Positions 34,002 through 43,436 of a DNA stretch of 44,022 bases are shown one piece after another. The position numbers and the translations under genes are program-made. The stretch comes from an uncultured Mollicutes bacterium (GTDB lineage Bacteria > Bacillota_I > Bacilli_A > Acholeplasmatales > Anaeroplasmataceae). Positions within the stretch are counted from its first letter, which is position 1; every line of letters starts with the position of its first letter. The stretch is from the NCBI GenBank assembly GCA_900540175.1, contig UQFG01000014.1, positions 1 to 44,022 of the forward strand. The letters are read 5' to 3'. The notes beneath the pieces were generated by a model. It worked only from the letters and a program-made list of their open reading frames with translations, was not told the DNA's origin and ran no database searches.

Positions 34002-34490
34002 TTATGAAAGGCTCGACGTCGATGAAAGTTTAACCGTATAATCGGCAGAGAATCGCTCTTTGGCCAGTCTTGAAATCTGAATAAAAACAGCCGGTGTCAG
34101 CGTTTCTTCCGTATAGACATCCACAACGATAAACTCGTCTTCCAATAAAACCAAAACATCATCGTATCCCAAAGCGGCCATAATCATTTCTTCCAACGCA
34201 ATTTCATTGACTTTGATCTCTTTTAACGACGCGATCAACGCATTCTGTTCTTCGATTTGCGCGACCGTCAACTCACCGCTTGCGATTTTGCTTTCACATT
34301 CTTCAATCAGTTGATTGGTCTTATCGATGCTTTGAAGTCTGGCTTCGGCATATTCCGCATTGGTGGTCGACGTATCCAAGGACGGTCCTCCTGTCGGTTC
34401 GCTCGTTTTATTCGCTTCCCGGATATAGAAAATGGACAACATGACAACAACGGCTAATAATAAAATCGGCAATCTTAATTTTTTTATCAT
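34002..34490 (-). CDS. SpoIIIAH-like protein
   Basis: A 162-residue protein with one membrane segment (about residues 4-23), a Ser/Thr/Pro-rich spacer, and a domain whose order matches SpoIIIAH: a long helix (AEARLQSIDKTNQLIEECESKIAS), ALEEMIMAALGYDDVLVLLEDEFIVVDVY, then ILxxVxRLAKE-like FIQISRLAKERFSADYTVKL. In spore formers SpoIIIAH meets SpoIIQ to form a channel between mother cell and forespore. Here none of spoIIIAA-AG is nearby, so its role is unclear. The ATG at 34490 has GGAGAGG upstream; an 11-codon longer frame exists. It lies 44 bases after the GGDEF/EAL gene. Confidence 0.75.
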   Translation of the reverse strand: MIKKLRLPILLLAVVVMLSIFYIREANKTSEPTGGPSLDTSTTNAEYAEARLQSIDKTNQLIEECESKIASGELTVAQIEEQNALIASLKEIKVNEIALEEMIMAALGYDDVLVLLEDEFIVVDVYTEETLTPAVFIQISRLAKERFSADYTVKLSSTSSLS

Positions 34491-34534
34491 TCTATCCTCT
34501 CCAATACAGTAAAGTATATGCAAAGAAAGAACAA

Positions 34535-37500
34535 TTATGCCTGTTTTTGATACTTCTCAATCACTCTTTTCATCCGGATGGCTTTTTTATAATATTTTCC
34601 GAAGATATAAGGAATCTTTCTTGTGGATGCGGCATTTAGATCTTCTTTCGTATCGATTCCTTCGACAATCAACTCGGCTCCTTGTTCTGCTACAAACGGC
34701 AAAATCCGATCGATGACTTGCCAGCCGCTTACCGAAACATCGATCAAAAGATAATCGATTGCTTTTTGATACAGATCCATCAAATCGTAAGAAGCGATTC
34801 GGTATCCGGCATTTTTAAGCGAAACAACCCAAGGGTTTTGAGCGCTGGGAACAATTAAAATCAGTCCCTTTTGAGTCGTCTTAAAAAAACGATTTTGTTC
34901 TTCGATAAACGATAAAAAATCTTTGGTTAGCGTCTTTTCATCCAAACGAATCAAAACATGAACATTGGCTTTAATTGCCTCATTCAGCATTTTGAGTTCT
35001 TTGGAAGCCGTTTGAATCGTGTAGCGATCCATCATCTTTTCCAAAGAACGACGATGGATGACTTGCTTCATATAAGTCGGATCCACTTCGTAATTATCTA
35101 AAGACAAATGCGCATAATAAGCGAAAATCTCATTGGTTTTGGTCCGGACAACCTGTTGATAAGAAAGCCCAATTTTCCCGTGATCAATCGACTCGCTGAT
35201 ATGGGTGATCAATTGTTTTTCATTGAAACGGAACTTGGCTTGCTCGCTGTCATAATGGCAAATATGATGCACAAACGTTTTTTCTTCTTTGGCTAAAGAA
35301 AGCGCATCGGTCGCATAAAGCAACACTTTTTCCACATCAATGGCCGTATTTTTCGCCAACCGGAAAACACCGGCATTAAAATAGATATTCAACCGACGAT
35401 TTAAGGTTTTCAAATCCGTGGAAACCTGAAGAAATTTCTTCTTCAAAACCGCATCGATTTGCCGTTTGTCGTTGATTTGTTTGAAAATCAACGCAAAATA
35501 ATCCGATTCCAAATGATAAACGGAAACCAACATCTCTTCGGCAAAGACCGCTTTTAAAGAAGAAGCCAGCGCATAGATCAGTTGGTTGGAAAAATTAATG
35601 CCATACAGTTCTTCGTACAGTGAAAAATCCTGAACATCCAGTAAAACCAAACTGAATTTTTCCACCGAAAGAAGATGTTTTACATCCATCATCAGTTTCA
35701 ATTCGCTTTCCAATTTGGAAATCGGATTGGTAAATGCCAAATCTTTTAATGCCTGTTCTTTTTCCAAGTACAACGTCTTATCATCCAGCAGAGAATATAA
35801 AATCAAATTTCCGTCTTCAAAAGTCGGAAAAAAAGTTTCTTTGATATGAATCCATTTTCCGTGTTTTAAAAACCGATATGTCCCTTCTGTTTGCGCTTCC
35901 ATCGTCTGATAGGCTTTCTTCTTGATTTCACGATAAAGGGGTAAATCCGAAGCATGAATATGGGCTTCAAAATCACTGTCCGATAAATCTTCCATACACC
36001 CCAACAGATCGGCGGCCTGCTTGGAAAGATGAATGCGGTCTTCTTGCATTTCTTTGACACCCGAACTCATGTGTTCATAAATAAAAACCATCCTTTTATT
36101 GGAAAACTCGAATTCTTTTTGTTTGATTTCGATCAAAAGACGGCTATTGAGCATTTGAGCGACCAATTTCAATACTTCATAAGCCATTTCTTCCTGAAGA
36201 AACGGTTTTTCCGAAAAAAAGGCAACCGACGCAAACGCAACATCTTCTTTCGAAAGCGGAAATGCCACCCCGTAAGGAACCGATTCATAAGGTTGTTTGG
36301 TGACGATGTTTTTAAGTCCCGTTGAAACGGTTTCGTCCAAATAGATTTCCTGGTCGTTGGCCAGTGCCAAAAAATTAATCGTATCATCTATTTCTTCAAA
36401 CGATGGGTATTTATCGTAGGCTCGTTCTTTCTTATAATGGATTCCTATGTATTTGCGGTTAAAATAAAGCAAATACATTTCTTCAATCGGCACAAAAGCC
36501 GATAACGCCACCCCACACATCCTATACACTTCCCGAAACGGAACATCAAACGATAAGCTGTGAATGCTTTTAAACAGGTTCGCCAACTGATCGTAGGCTT
36601 TGGAGATGTAAACCGTCTTGGTCGGTTGCACTTCTTCTTGGACAACCGTCGGCATCTTAGCAGGAAGTACAACGCGTTCTAAAATCGGAACGGAAAAAAG
36701 CGATTCCGATTCTTCTTCTTTGATATGGGGAATGACGATTTCTTTGGGGTGCCGTTTGACTGCTTTTTTACTGTTTTTCTTTGTTTGTTCTAACGTTTGA
36801 AGAAGCGTTTGATATTGCTTGATGGAAACCAAAGAGTTCGTTTTGGTATAAAGTTCCAAAGCGGCTTTGGCAAATTCAAGGGCGATTTCGGTAGGAACCT
36901 TCATGATTTCCTCTTCGAAATTACTCTCGATAATCGCCGCTTTCCGGTAATCTTTGCTGATTAAATAACTGCGAATCAACAACGTTGCCACATCGACTTT
37001 CATGGCCATAGAAGCCGCATGTTCATTCAAAAAACGATTGGCATCGCCGATTAAACGGATATAATTCCCCTGTTCGTAGAACACCTTGATCTTCGAAACT
37101 TCTATTTTGGCCAACTGATTCATATTGAGCGTATCTTGATAATAATCCTGTAAAGGAAGGATCGATTCCAAAAACAAATCGTATTGATGTCCTTCCAAAT
37201 AGATCGTACTCAATTGTTCTCTTGCCCAAATTTCGTCTTCTTTGGGCAAATCGTCCTTTAAAAAAGACTCAATCAATCGAATAGCCTGTTGATATTCCTT
37301 CGATGCGTACGCCAAGCGGATACAATCCTTCGTATAACGATGTGATTGCGATACCGGCAAATACCGCCGTTTGATTTCCATGTATTTTTTGGTTTGGTCC
37401 AAGCGTCCGACATCCATGGTAATTTCAATAATGGCATCGCAAAGGGCAAGAATCCCTTCATCCGGTAGTATTTGAAGATTGCTGATCTGCGTGTACAACA

Positions 37501-37666
37501 ATTTCAGTGCTTCATTGGTTTTCCCAATGGCATGCAGTACCAATGTCCGATAAGCAAAAGCCATATAATAATCTTTGGATGTTTTATCGCACTGGGCAAG
37601 AAACTGATCGATCTTCCTAATGGAAGAAATCGTTTTATCCAACTGCAAGATTTCGTTTAAAAACAT
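34535..37666 (-). CDS. TPR-GAF-PAS protein with degenerate GGDEF and EAL domains
   Basis: A protein of 1,043 residues (1,047 if a GTG at 37678 is used; numbering below is for the longer form). Residues 1-300 are helical TPR-like repeats; 355-515 resemble a GAF domain; 520-640 a PAS domain (YRFLKHGKWIHIKETFFPTF); 640-800 a GGDEF fold where the active-site motif is ESDYF (724-728); 823-1047 an EAL fold with YQQVV (840-844) but AYYAHL where EALxR should be, and VEGIDT (1005-1010) for AEGVET. The metal ligands are mostly lost, so the protein is probably a c-di-GMP sensor or a protein-binding scaffold. It lies between yfcE (seven-base overlap for the longer form) and the SpoIIIAH-like gene. The start is uncertain: a short GAGGT site fits neither codon well. 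Confidence 0.85.
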   Translation of the reverse strand: MFLNEILQLDKTISSIRKIDQFLAQCDKTSKDYYMAFAYRTLVLHAIGKTNEALKLLYTQISNLQILPDEGILALCDAIIEITMDVGRLDQTKKYMEIKRRYLPVSQSHRYTKDCIRLAYASKEYQQAIRLIESFLKDDLPKEDEIWAREQLSTIYLEGHQYDLFLESILPLQDYYQDTLNMNQLAKIEVSKIKVFYEQGNYIRLIGDANRFLNEHAASMAMKVDVATLLIRSYLISKDYRKAAIIESNFEEEIMKVPTEIALEFAKAALELYTKTNSLVSIKQYQTLLQTLEQTKKNSKKAVKRHPKEIVIPHIKEEESESLFSVPILERVVLPAKMPTVVQEEVQPTKTVYISKAYDQLANLFKSIHSLSFDVPFREVYRMCGVALSAFVPIEEMYLLYFNRKYIGIHYKKERAYDKYPSFEEIDDTINFLALANDQEIYLDETVSTGLKNIVTKQPYESVPYGVAFPLSKEDVAFASVAFFSEKPFLQEEMAYEVLKLVAQMLNSRLLIEIKQKEFEFSNKRMVFIYEHMSSGVKEMQEDRIHLSKQAADLLGCMEDLSDSDFEAHIHASDLPLYREIKKKAYQTMEAQTEGTYRFLKHGKWIHIKETFFPTFEDGNLILYSLLDDKTLYLEKEQALKDLAFTNPISKLESELKLMMDVKHLLSVEKFSLVLLDVQDFSLYEELYGINFSNQLIYALASSLKAVFAEEMLVSVYHLESDYFALIFKQINDKRQIDAVLKKKFLQVSTDLKTLNRRLNIYFNAGVFRLAKNTAIDVEKVLLYATDALSLAKEEKTFVHHICHYDSEQAKFRFNEKQLITHISESIDHGKIGLSYQQVVRTKTNEIFAYYAHLSLDNYEVDPTYMKQVIHRRSLEKMMDRYTIQTASKELKMLNEAIKANVHVLIRLDEKTLTKDFLSFIEEQNRFFKTTQKGLILIVPSAQNPWVVSLKNAGYRIASYDLMDLYQKAIDYLLIDVSVSGWQVIDRILPFVAEQGAELIVEGIDTKEDLNAASTRKIPYIFGKYYKKAIRMKRVIEKYQKQA

Positions 37667-37671
37667 ATACC

Positions 37672-38115
37672 TCACCACTTAAACAACATTTTTCGAATCT
37701 TTCCTTGTTGATGCAAGTACAACGCCTCATCGGTGATTTCCGCATACGAATCCGGATAAGCACCGGGATTGACAAAGAGGATACCGTCTTCTTCAAACAC
37801 CGTCTGACGGTGGGTATGTCCGAAAAAAACGACGGAAACCTCATATTCTAGCGCCTTATAAACCAACCGGTCAAAACCGTATTTAACGGATTCCAAATGG
37901 CCGTGAGTCAATAAAACCGTTCGTCCCTTCCACCGAATAACCAATTCTTTGGCGCCCAATACATCACAATTTCCCGCCACATAATAGGCTTTGTTTTGTT
38001 CTAAAATTCCTCGGGAGATTCCATAGTCGCCGCAGTGAAAAACCGCATCGTATTGCTTAACGAAATCCGAGTTCAGGGATTGTTGATGACTGTCACTTAA
38101 AACTAAGATCTTCAT
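37672..38115 (-). CDS. yfcE: YfcE/MJ0936-type phosphodiesterase
   Basis: A 147-residue single-domain metallophosphoesterase. LSDSHQQ, FHCGDYG, AGNCD, LTHGH and FFGHTHRQ give all metal ligands of the YfcE/MJ0936 type. Homologues cleave phosphodiesters, but the natural substrate is not settled. It overlaps rdgB by 23 bases and ends inside the start region of the large GGDEF/EAL gene, so rdgB, yfcE and the two genes after it form an operon. Confidence 0.9.
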   Translation of the reverse strand: MKILVLSDSHQQSLNSDFVKQYDAVFHCGDYGISRGILEQNKAYYVAGNCDVLGAKELVIRWKGRTVLLTHGHLESVKYGFDRLVYKALEYEVSVVFFGHTHRQTVFEEDGILFVNPGAYPDSYAEITDEALYLHQQGKIRKMLFKW

Positions 38116-38680
38116 TGCACTGCTCTTTCATTTTCTGATACGCCTTCTTGCGGTGGGAAAGCGTATTTTTTTCTTCAAGCGTCATTTCGGCGAAGGTTTT
38201 GCCAAGTTGGGGAATATAAAAATGCGGATCATACCCGAATCCATTACTTCCTCTGGCTTCATCGATAACTTCTCCTTCGCAAATCCCTTTGAAAAAACGA
38301 TGCTTGCCATCCGGCTGGCAAATGCAAAGAACGCAGACAAAGCGTGCTTTCCGATTGGCGATTCCTTTTAAATTCTCAATCAAAAGCGCATTGTTCGATC
38401 GGTCATCCCCTTTTTGAGCATAACGGGCCGAATAAATACCGGGGGCATTTTGAAGGGCCTCTACTTCCAATCCCGAGTCATCGGCCAAAACGCTATACCC
38501 CAAATCTTTTGCCACTTGACGGGCTTTTAAAAGCGCATTTTCTTCAAATGTACGACCATTTTCCAAAATGGGTTTCACATAACCGATGTCTTTTAACGAC
38601 AAAAGCCGAACCGACGGAAACAGCGGGGCAAGTTCATCTACTTTATGCTGATTGTTGGTTGCGACGACAATTGTTTTCAT
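38093..38680 (-). CDS. rdgB: XTP/dITP diphosphatase (RdgB/HAM1)
   Basis: A 195-residue enzyme that removes non-canonical purine triphosphates (XTP, dITP, ITP) from the nucleotide pool. VATNNQHKVDEL at the start, LADDSGLEVEAL, GIYSARYA, GFGYDPHFYIP and the SHRKKAYQKM end are conserved. Length is typical. It heads the rdgB-yfcE-GGDEF/EAL-spoIIIAH-like operon. ATG start with GGATGGTGG upstream. Confidence 0.94.
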   Translation of the reverse strand: MKTIVVATNNQHKVDELAPLFPSVRLLSLKDIGYVKPILENGRTFEENALLKARQVAKDLGYSVLADDSGLEVEALQNAPGIYSARYAQKGDDRSNNALLIENLKGIANRKARFVCVLCICQPDGKHRFFKGICEGEVIDEARGSNGFGYDPHFYIPQLGKTFAEMTLEEKNTLSHRKKAYQKMKEQCNEDLSFK

Positions 38681-38711
38681 GTTGATCCACCATCCTACCT
38701 ACTCTAGGACT

Positions 38712-38720
38712 ATTTTACCA
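38712..38720 (-). promoter_or_regulatory. Extended -10 promoter of the rdgB operon
   Basis: TGGTAAAAT on the minus strand, 31 bases before the start codon; no good -35 was found. Confidence 0.45.
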
Positions 38721-38767
38721 TAAAAACAAGCGTATTTTAGCATTCATTTTTGCTTTTTTTTGTCGCT

Positions 38768-39181
38768 TTATGCCAGTTCCGTCCCATTTAAAAAGAAATG
38801 CGGCACACCGTAGCCGTAAAGTTTATTGGTCGCCGCAAGAAGATCTTGGAATTTCTCATAATCCATTAATAAAATAAAGGCATTGACCTCATAATAAATA
38901 TGATCCTGCTCGCTAAAACTATCCAGCAATTCCAAATTAGGAGCCGCCAACGATCCATATCCGATCGGCAAATAATTTTGATATACCGTATAAAGATCGA
39001 AAATATCTTCATAAGTTTCAATCGGATAATCACAACGAATTTGAACCATTTTCTCATCCTGCAAATCGTAAGCGTAAACCACGCTTTGATCCAACACCAA
39101 TTCATATTCGACCGAAAGAGATTTTTGCCGACAACCGCAAAGCAATCCGATACATCCCAACACCCATAACCAAACTTTCAT
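38768..39181 (-). CDS. Small predicted lipoprotein of unknown function
   Basis: A 137-residue protein with a short hydrophobic leader (residues 3-16) ending in a lipobox, LLCGC, so Cys17 should be lipid-modified and the protein held at the outer face of the membrane. The mature part (about 120 residues, acidic and aromatic: YDLQDEKMVQIRCDYPIET, YYEVNAFILLMDYEKF) is not recognised. Alone between rdgB and coaD and divergent from coaD. ATG start with GAGGGATATAA upstream. Confidence 0.75.
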   Translation of the reverse strand: MKVWLWVLGCIGLLCGCRQKSLSVEYELVLDQSVVYAYDLQDEKMVQIRCDYPIETYEDIFDLYTVYQNYLPIGYGSLAAPNLELLDSFSEQDHIYYEVNAFILLMDYEKFQDLLAATNKLYGYGVPHFFLNGTELA

Positions 39182-39225
39182 TTATATCCCTCGAATAAAA
39201 ATGTATGTTTTTGAGCATAAAAATA

Positions 39226-39234
39226 TGTTATAAT
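39226..39234 (+). promoter_or_regulatory. Extended -10 promoter of coaD
   Basis: TGTTATAAT, 23 bases before the coaD start, with no strong -35. Confidence 0.6.
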
Positions 39235-39257
39235 GATAACGAAATGAGGTTATTGAT

Positions 39258-39740
39258 ATGAGAAAAGCAGTTTATCCCGGAACGTTTGATCCTTTTTCGA
39301 ACGGTCATTACGACATCATCTATCGCGCCAGCAAATTATTCGATGAAGTCCACATTCTGGTTTCAAACAACATTTTGAAAAAAACGATTTTTTCCGTTGC
39401 CGAACGAATGGACATGATTCAATCCTGCGTTGCATCCTTAACCAACGTAATCGTTGCTTCTTACGATGGGTTGGTCGTTCAATACTGCAAAGAAAACGAT
39501 ATTCGCATCATCATTCGTGGTCTTCGGAATTATACCGATTACGAAGCCGAATTTTCTTTGTTTCAATACAATAAAGACATTTATCCGGAAATCGAAACCA
39601 TTTTGCTGTTGCCGACCACCAAAACCCAATTCGTTTCTTCTTCGGCCGTTAAAGAATTGGTTACCTTTCATTGTGATATTTCCAAATACGTTCCAAAACC
39701 GATCTGCCGTAAAATCTTGGAAAAATTCAAACAAGACTAA
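39258..39740 (+). CDS. coaD: Pantetheine-phosphate adenylyltransferase
   Basis: A 160-residue enzyme of the nucleotidyltransferase superfamily that joins ATP and 4'-phosphopantetheine in coenzyme A synthesis. GTFDPFSNGHYDII carries the GxxH signature (G, H at about 15-18), IIRGLRNYTDYEAEF is the pantetheine-binding segment, and FVSSSAVKEL stands for the ISSTxVRE motif, with Lys in place of the usual Arg. Length is the family norm. AUG start with a GAGG site (AAATGAGGTTATTGATATG). It has its own promoter and terminator. Confidence 0.95.
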   Translation: MRKAVYPGTFDPFSNGHYDIIYRASKLFDEVHILVSNNILKKTIFSVAERMDMIQSCVASLTNVIVASYDGLVVQYCKENDIRIIIRGLRNYTDYEAEFSLFQYNKDIYPEIETILLLPTTKTQFVSSSAVKELVTFHCDISKYVPKPICRKILEKFKQD

Positions 39741-39744
39741 AAAA

Positions 39745-39777
39745 AGCCCGATGTTTTATTATTCGGGCTCTTTTTTT
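39745..39777 (+). terminator. Intrinsic terminator of coaD
   Basis: Stem AGCCCGA/TCGGGCT (39745-39751 with 39763-39769) followed by seven T. Confidence 0.9.
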
Positions 39778-39809
39778 CTTTCAAATCAACAAGATGAGTA
39801 TTCAATTTC

Positions 39810-40124
39810 TCAATTGTTTTTATAGGTTTTATATGCCTCATTCGGAAGGAGTTGATTCGTTATATCGGCAACTTGTTCTTCCCCAATACCATTTACGATA
39901 TAATCGTGAATCAATACACTTAAATTTATAAAAAAAGTATAATATTTTGGTATGTTTTCTTTTCGGTCCTTTAAATAAAGCATCTTTCCTTGCATTTATT
40001 TCTGCAACCACCTGTAACACGCTTTGCTTTTTCCTGTTCTTCAGCAATAGCAGCAGCCTGTATTGCTGAATTTGCAGACCTTATAGTATGGAAAATCCAT
40101 AAAAATCCTTACATATACGTCCAT
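39810..40124 (-). pseudogene. Possible frameshifted small gene downstream of hsdR
   Basis: Read on the minus strand, four consecutive segments in successive +1 frames make one plausible protein: MDVYVRIFMDFPYYK, then SANSAIQAAAIAEEQEKAKR, then VLQVVAEINARKDALF, then KDRKENIPKYYTFFINLSV and on to NEAYKTYKNN at 39810. Each segment looks like coding sequence and each join is one base. The last 61 codons alone form an open frame (39810-39995). It could also be a short real gene there with chance similarity upstream. Function unknown, and no good ribosome site was found. The stretch 39778-40125 otherwise holds nothing I can assign. Confidence 0.3.
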
Positions 40125-40125
40125 T

Positions 40126-43100
40126 CTAAACCGCCACCTGAACCACACCATGAACGGTATTCACGATTAAATTCAGAATCTTTATTTTCTCACCGAATAA
40201 TTCCAAAATATCCTGGTCATCAAATGGCGCAGTATTTAATAAGTCCTCGGTTTCAATGTCTCCATTCTCGTTTACATAGTTTATGATGGTTTTTATAAAT
40301 TCCTGCTGTTGCGAATTCAAGACATTTTCATTTAAATACTGTCCAAACTTCTCGTTAATAGCCTGCTGATTTAACCCTACAAGGCTGCGAATGAATACCG
40401 CTAGGTTTTCCGTCTGAGTCGTTTTAGCATAATCCGTCTTTGTTCCCAACTCATTCCAAAGGATAAATTCTAATTCCTCAAGATCCGAAGGATTCAATTG
40501 CTCCAAGTTTTTAATTTTATGGATAACGGGATTATCTCCATGCTCGGCAAGATAGTCAATGACTTTTTCCTTATATGTACGGATATCAAAAATGCCCGTA
40601 CCACTACCAGGAATCTCAACCTCTTCATCATGGAAATCAGTTAGATACAAAATATTGCTACTGTCATCAAGGAACTTCATCAGGTCGCGCAAATCTTCAC
40701 GCAAACATTCAAGTTTCTCAATTGTCGGATTCAACCAAAACTGCTCGCTCTCAGCCTCTTTCAAACGAGCTGCCTTTTCCATGATTTGAGGAATAGATGC
40801 CTTTGTCAAAAGGAATTTCGCAAGCATTCTTACCGTAGTTACATTGCTTTCAGCTCCCGCTACCGTACCATTAACCAATAACGATAATTCGATATTGAGC
40901 ATCTTGCAATCAAAGGCCTTGCTATACTGATTCCCTTGGTCCGCATCATCTACAAGCGGTGCAATGTGCAGTTTTATTTCTTTACCCATAACTGGTGAAA
41001 TACACTGCCATACTGTTACATCAGTATATTTATCCAAATACGACATCTTTTGTCGTACCGAAATTCTGGCACTGTTCCCCTTTACGGTCTCAATGGCCTT
41101 ATGTAATAGTTCTTTCAAGTGACCGTGATATGCCTTATTAAACGAGTTCTCCTGATGCTCAATATGCTGTAGCTCCTGCAAAATATCCAGGCGCATTTCA
41201 AACAACCGTTGGGTCAAAGAAATTACCGTCTTTCCACCTTGCTGCGTATGCGCGGGGATAGAGAAGTACTCAAAGTTATGACACCAATCGAAAATCAGGA
41301 ATTGAGTTTTATCCTTACCTGGACCAAAAATATCCTTGCAGAGACGCGTTCCACGACCAATCATCTGTACAAACTTAATATAAGATTTCACTGGTTTGAA
41401 AAATACCAAGTTCAATACGGACGGCACATCAATACCTGTGTCAAGCATATCTACCGACACTGCAATTTGAAAATCAGGATCGGTTTCAAACTTAATAATC
41501 AAGTCATCCGCATAGTTCACATAGTTATCAATCAACCTACAAAAATCAGGTTTATTTGGATAAAGAGCGTTGAAGCGTTCCACTATCAATTCTGCGTGCT
41601 TATGGTTATACGCAAAAATGATGGTCTTACCGAGTTTATCCCCATTCTCTATTTTTAGGCCTTCATTCATCAAACTTTCAAGCACACGGTCACAGGTATC
41701 CTTGTTATACACGCTCCTAAAAATTTTACTTCCGCTCACTTCATCGCCGTATTCATCGAACAGCGATAATTCTTCATACTGCTCCTTTTCCGTTTCTGAC
41801 AACTCGTTATATTTGATACCCCTTTCAAGAATGGTTGTGCTGCGTTCCAACGGCTCATTATAAGATACCAAATAGCCATCGCGCACAGCCTCCGCAAGGT
41901 CATAGGAAAAATTCGGAATACCACTCTCACAACCAAATATGCGATATGTATTTGCATCGACTTGGTCGCGCGGTGTTGCAGTCAAACCTACTAAAAGGCT
42001 ATCAAAATATGCAAAAATCGAACTGTACTTTTTGAAGATAGACCTATGCGCCTCGTCGATAATGATTAAATCAAACCGACCGCTTGTAAAGATTTTCTGT
42101 TCAATATCGATGCAGTTTATCATCGTTTGATAGGTGCAGAACATAAGCCTTGCGTTCATATCCTTTTCCCCACTACCCGATAATTCGCAAATGCTCATGT
42201 GCGGAAGCAACTTGCTAAAATTCTTTTTTGCCTGACTGACAAGCGAAGTTCTATCCGCCAGGAACAGAACATTTTTCACCCAATTGTTTCGAGCTAAAAC
42301 ATCTACAAGCGAGATGGCAACTCTCGTTTTTCCTGTTCCTGTTGCCATGACAAGCAAGCCTCTGCGATTGTTATTATTGAAATGCTCACAGATACTTGTA
42401 ATGGCCATCTTTTGGTAAGGCCTGTTTGTAATCTCATCGCTAATTTTGAGGTCTGTAATTTTGCCACGATCGCGCCGTTGAATCATGAGTTCTAACTCAT
42501 CAATCGTATGGTAAGCCATCAATTCTCTATCAGGATAAATACCGTCAATAATTTTGATAGTATAGCCGTTGGTGTAATATAAAATCGGCGCATATCCATA
42601 TTTCTTTTTTAGGCATTCACCATACAAACAGACCTGATGCCTGCCCTTTTCGGGAGATACATTCGTTTTCTTTGCCTCTACAACCGCCAAGGGTAAGCCA
42701 TTGCGGCCATATAAAACATAGTCGCAGAACCCTTCGTTGGTATTATTGGGCATACCTTCGACACGAATCTCAATCCCCGCTTTACCAGGTACGCAAACAT
42801 CCTTCTCTTCGCAAACTTCCCAACCCGCCTCACGCAAATATAGGTCTATATAAATCTTGCGAGTTTTCGCCTCGCTCATATAATCGGGCTTTGCTGCGTT
42901 AAATTGTGTTTCTTTATGTACCGCCTCTTTGAATACATCTTCGGCAGGGCCTTCAACCTTGATTGTCTTCGGTTCAATAGGCTTTTCAAGCGTGGTTTTA
43001 TCAAGCAGCGATTTGTCAAATTCGGGGTAATCCTTAACCACCCCAAGTAAAATCAGAATCTCTCCTACAAAAAAGTGCAGATTTTCCAAACAGAGCAACG

Positions 43101-43416
43101 ATTCCGTCTGTTTGATTCTATTATTATGTGCCGCATTATTACCTAGGATTCGAATATAATGCAATGAGTCTTTAATTACCTGGTCATTGATAAAATTGCT
43201 GATTTCATAACTGTCAATCAGTTCAAACAGACTTGCGCGAACAGGTAAATAACCCGCCTTTGCCTTATAAATATACTTGATGACAAATTCGAGCGCGTTA
43301 CGAGCAGACATTGCCGATAATCCGGGCCGCGAGATGGCAAAACTCTCGGCATCCTCACAGTATGTCGATAATTCCTCGAATTGCGGGTATTGTTTTAAAT
43401 ACGAGAAGTTTGTCAT
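40126..43416 (-). CDS. hsdR: Type I restriction endonuclease, HsdR subunit
   Basis: A 1,096-residue motor and nuclease subunit of a type I restriction-modification system. Residues about 20-120 form a DUF4145-like domain (SAMSARNALEFVIKYIYKAK and GNNAAHNNR). The nuclease core follows, with D232 and EAK (247-249) in the PD-ExK arrangement. Walker A ATGTGKT (358-364), DEAH (454-457), GLTATPRD and IGRGTRLCKD are the SF2 translocase motifs, and the last 250 residues match the EcoEI-type C-terminal region. It translocates DNA and cuts unmodified sites with HsdM and HsdS. The gene starts 21 bases after hsdS with AAAGGAGATT upstream. HsdM is not in the window. Confidence 0.95.
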   Translation of the reverse strand: MTNFSYLKQYPQFEELSTYCEDAESFAISRPGLSAMSARNALEFVIKYIYKAKAGYLPVRASLFELIDSYEISNFINDQVIKDSLHYIRILGNNAAHNNRIKQTESLLCLENLHFFVGEILILLGVVKDYPEFDKSLLDKTTLEKPIEPKTIKVEGPAEDVFKEAVHKETQFNAAKPDYMSEAKTRKIYIDLYLREAGWEVCEEKDVCVPGKAGIEIRVEGMPNNTNEGFCDYVLYGRNGLPLAVVEAKKTNVSPEKGRHQVCLYGECLKKKYGYAPILYYTNGYTIKIIDGIYPDRELMAYHTIDELELMIQRRDRGKITDLKISDEITNRPYQKMAITSICEHFNNNNRRGLLVMATGTGKTRVAISLVDVLARNNWVKNVLFLADRTSLVSQAKKNFSKLLPHMSICELSGSGEKDMNARLMFCTYQTMINCIDIEQKIFTSGRFDLIIIDEAHRSIFKKYSSIFAYFDSLLVGLTATPRDQVDANTYRIFGCESGIPNFSYDLAEAVRDGYLVSYNEPLERSTTILERGIKYNELSETEKEQYEELSLFDEYGDEVSGSKIFRSVYNKDTCDRVLESLMNEGLKIENGDKLGKTIIFAYNHKHAELIVERFNALYPNKPDFCRLIDNYVNYADDLIIKFETDPDFQIAVSVDMLDTGIDVPSVLNLVFFKPVKSYIKFVQMIGRGTRLCKDIFGPGKDKTQFLIFDWCHNFEYFSIPAHTQQGGKTVISLTQRLFEMRLDILQELQHIEHQENSFNKAYHGHLKELLHKAIETVKGNSARISVRQKMSYLDKYTDVTVWQCISPVMGKEIKLHIAPLVDDADQGNQYSKAFDCKMLNIELSLLVNGTVAGAESNVTTVRMLAKFLLTKASIPQIMEKAARLKEAESEQFWLNPTIEKLECLREDLRDLMKFLDDSSNILYLTDFHDEEVEIPGSGTGIFDIRTYKEKVIDYLAEHGDNPVIHKIKNLEQLNPSDLEELEFILWNELGTKTDYAKTTQTENLAVFIRSLVGLNQQAINEKFGQYLNENVLNSQQQEFIKTIINYVNENGDIETEDLLNTAPFDDQDILELFGEKIKILNLIVNTVHGVVQVAV

Positions 43417-43436
43417 ACAATCTCCTTTCTATGCTC

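Noticed and set aside
39990..40286. Open frame of 98 codons on the plus strand across the hsdR 3' end
   Set aside because: Mostly antisense to hsdR; the proposed protein has no recognisable segment and no ribosome site.
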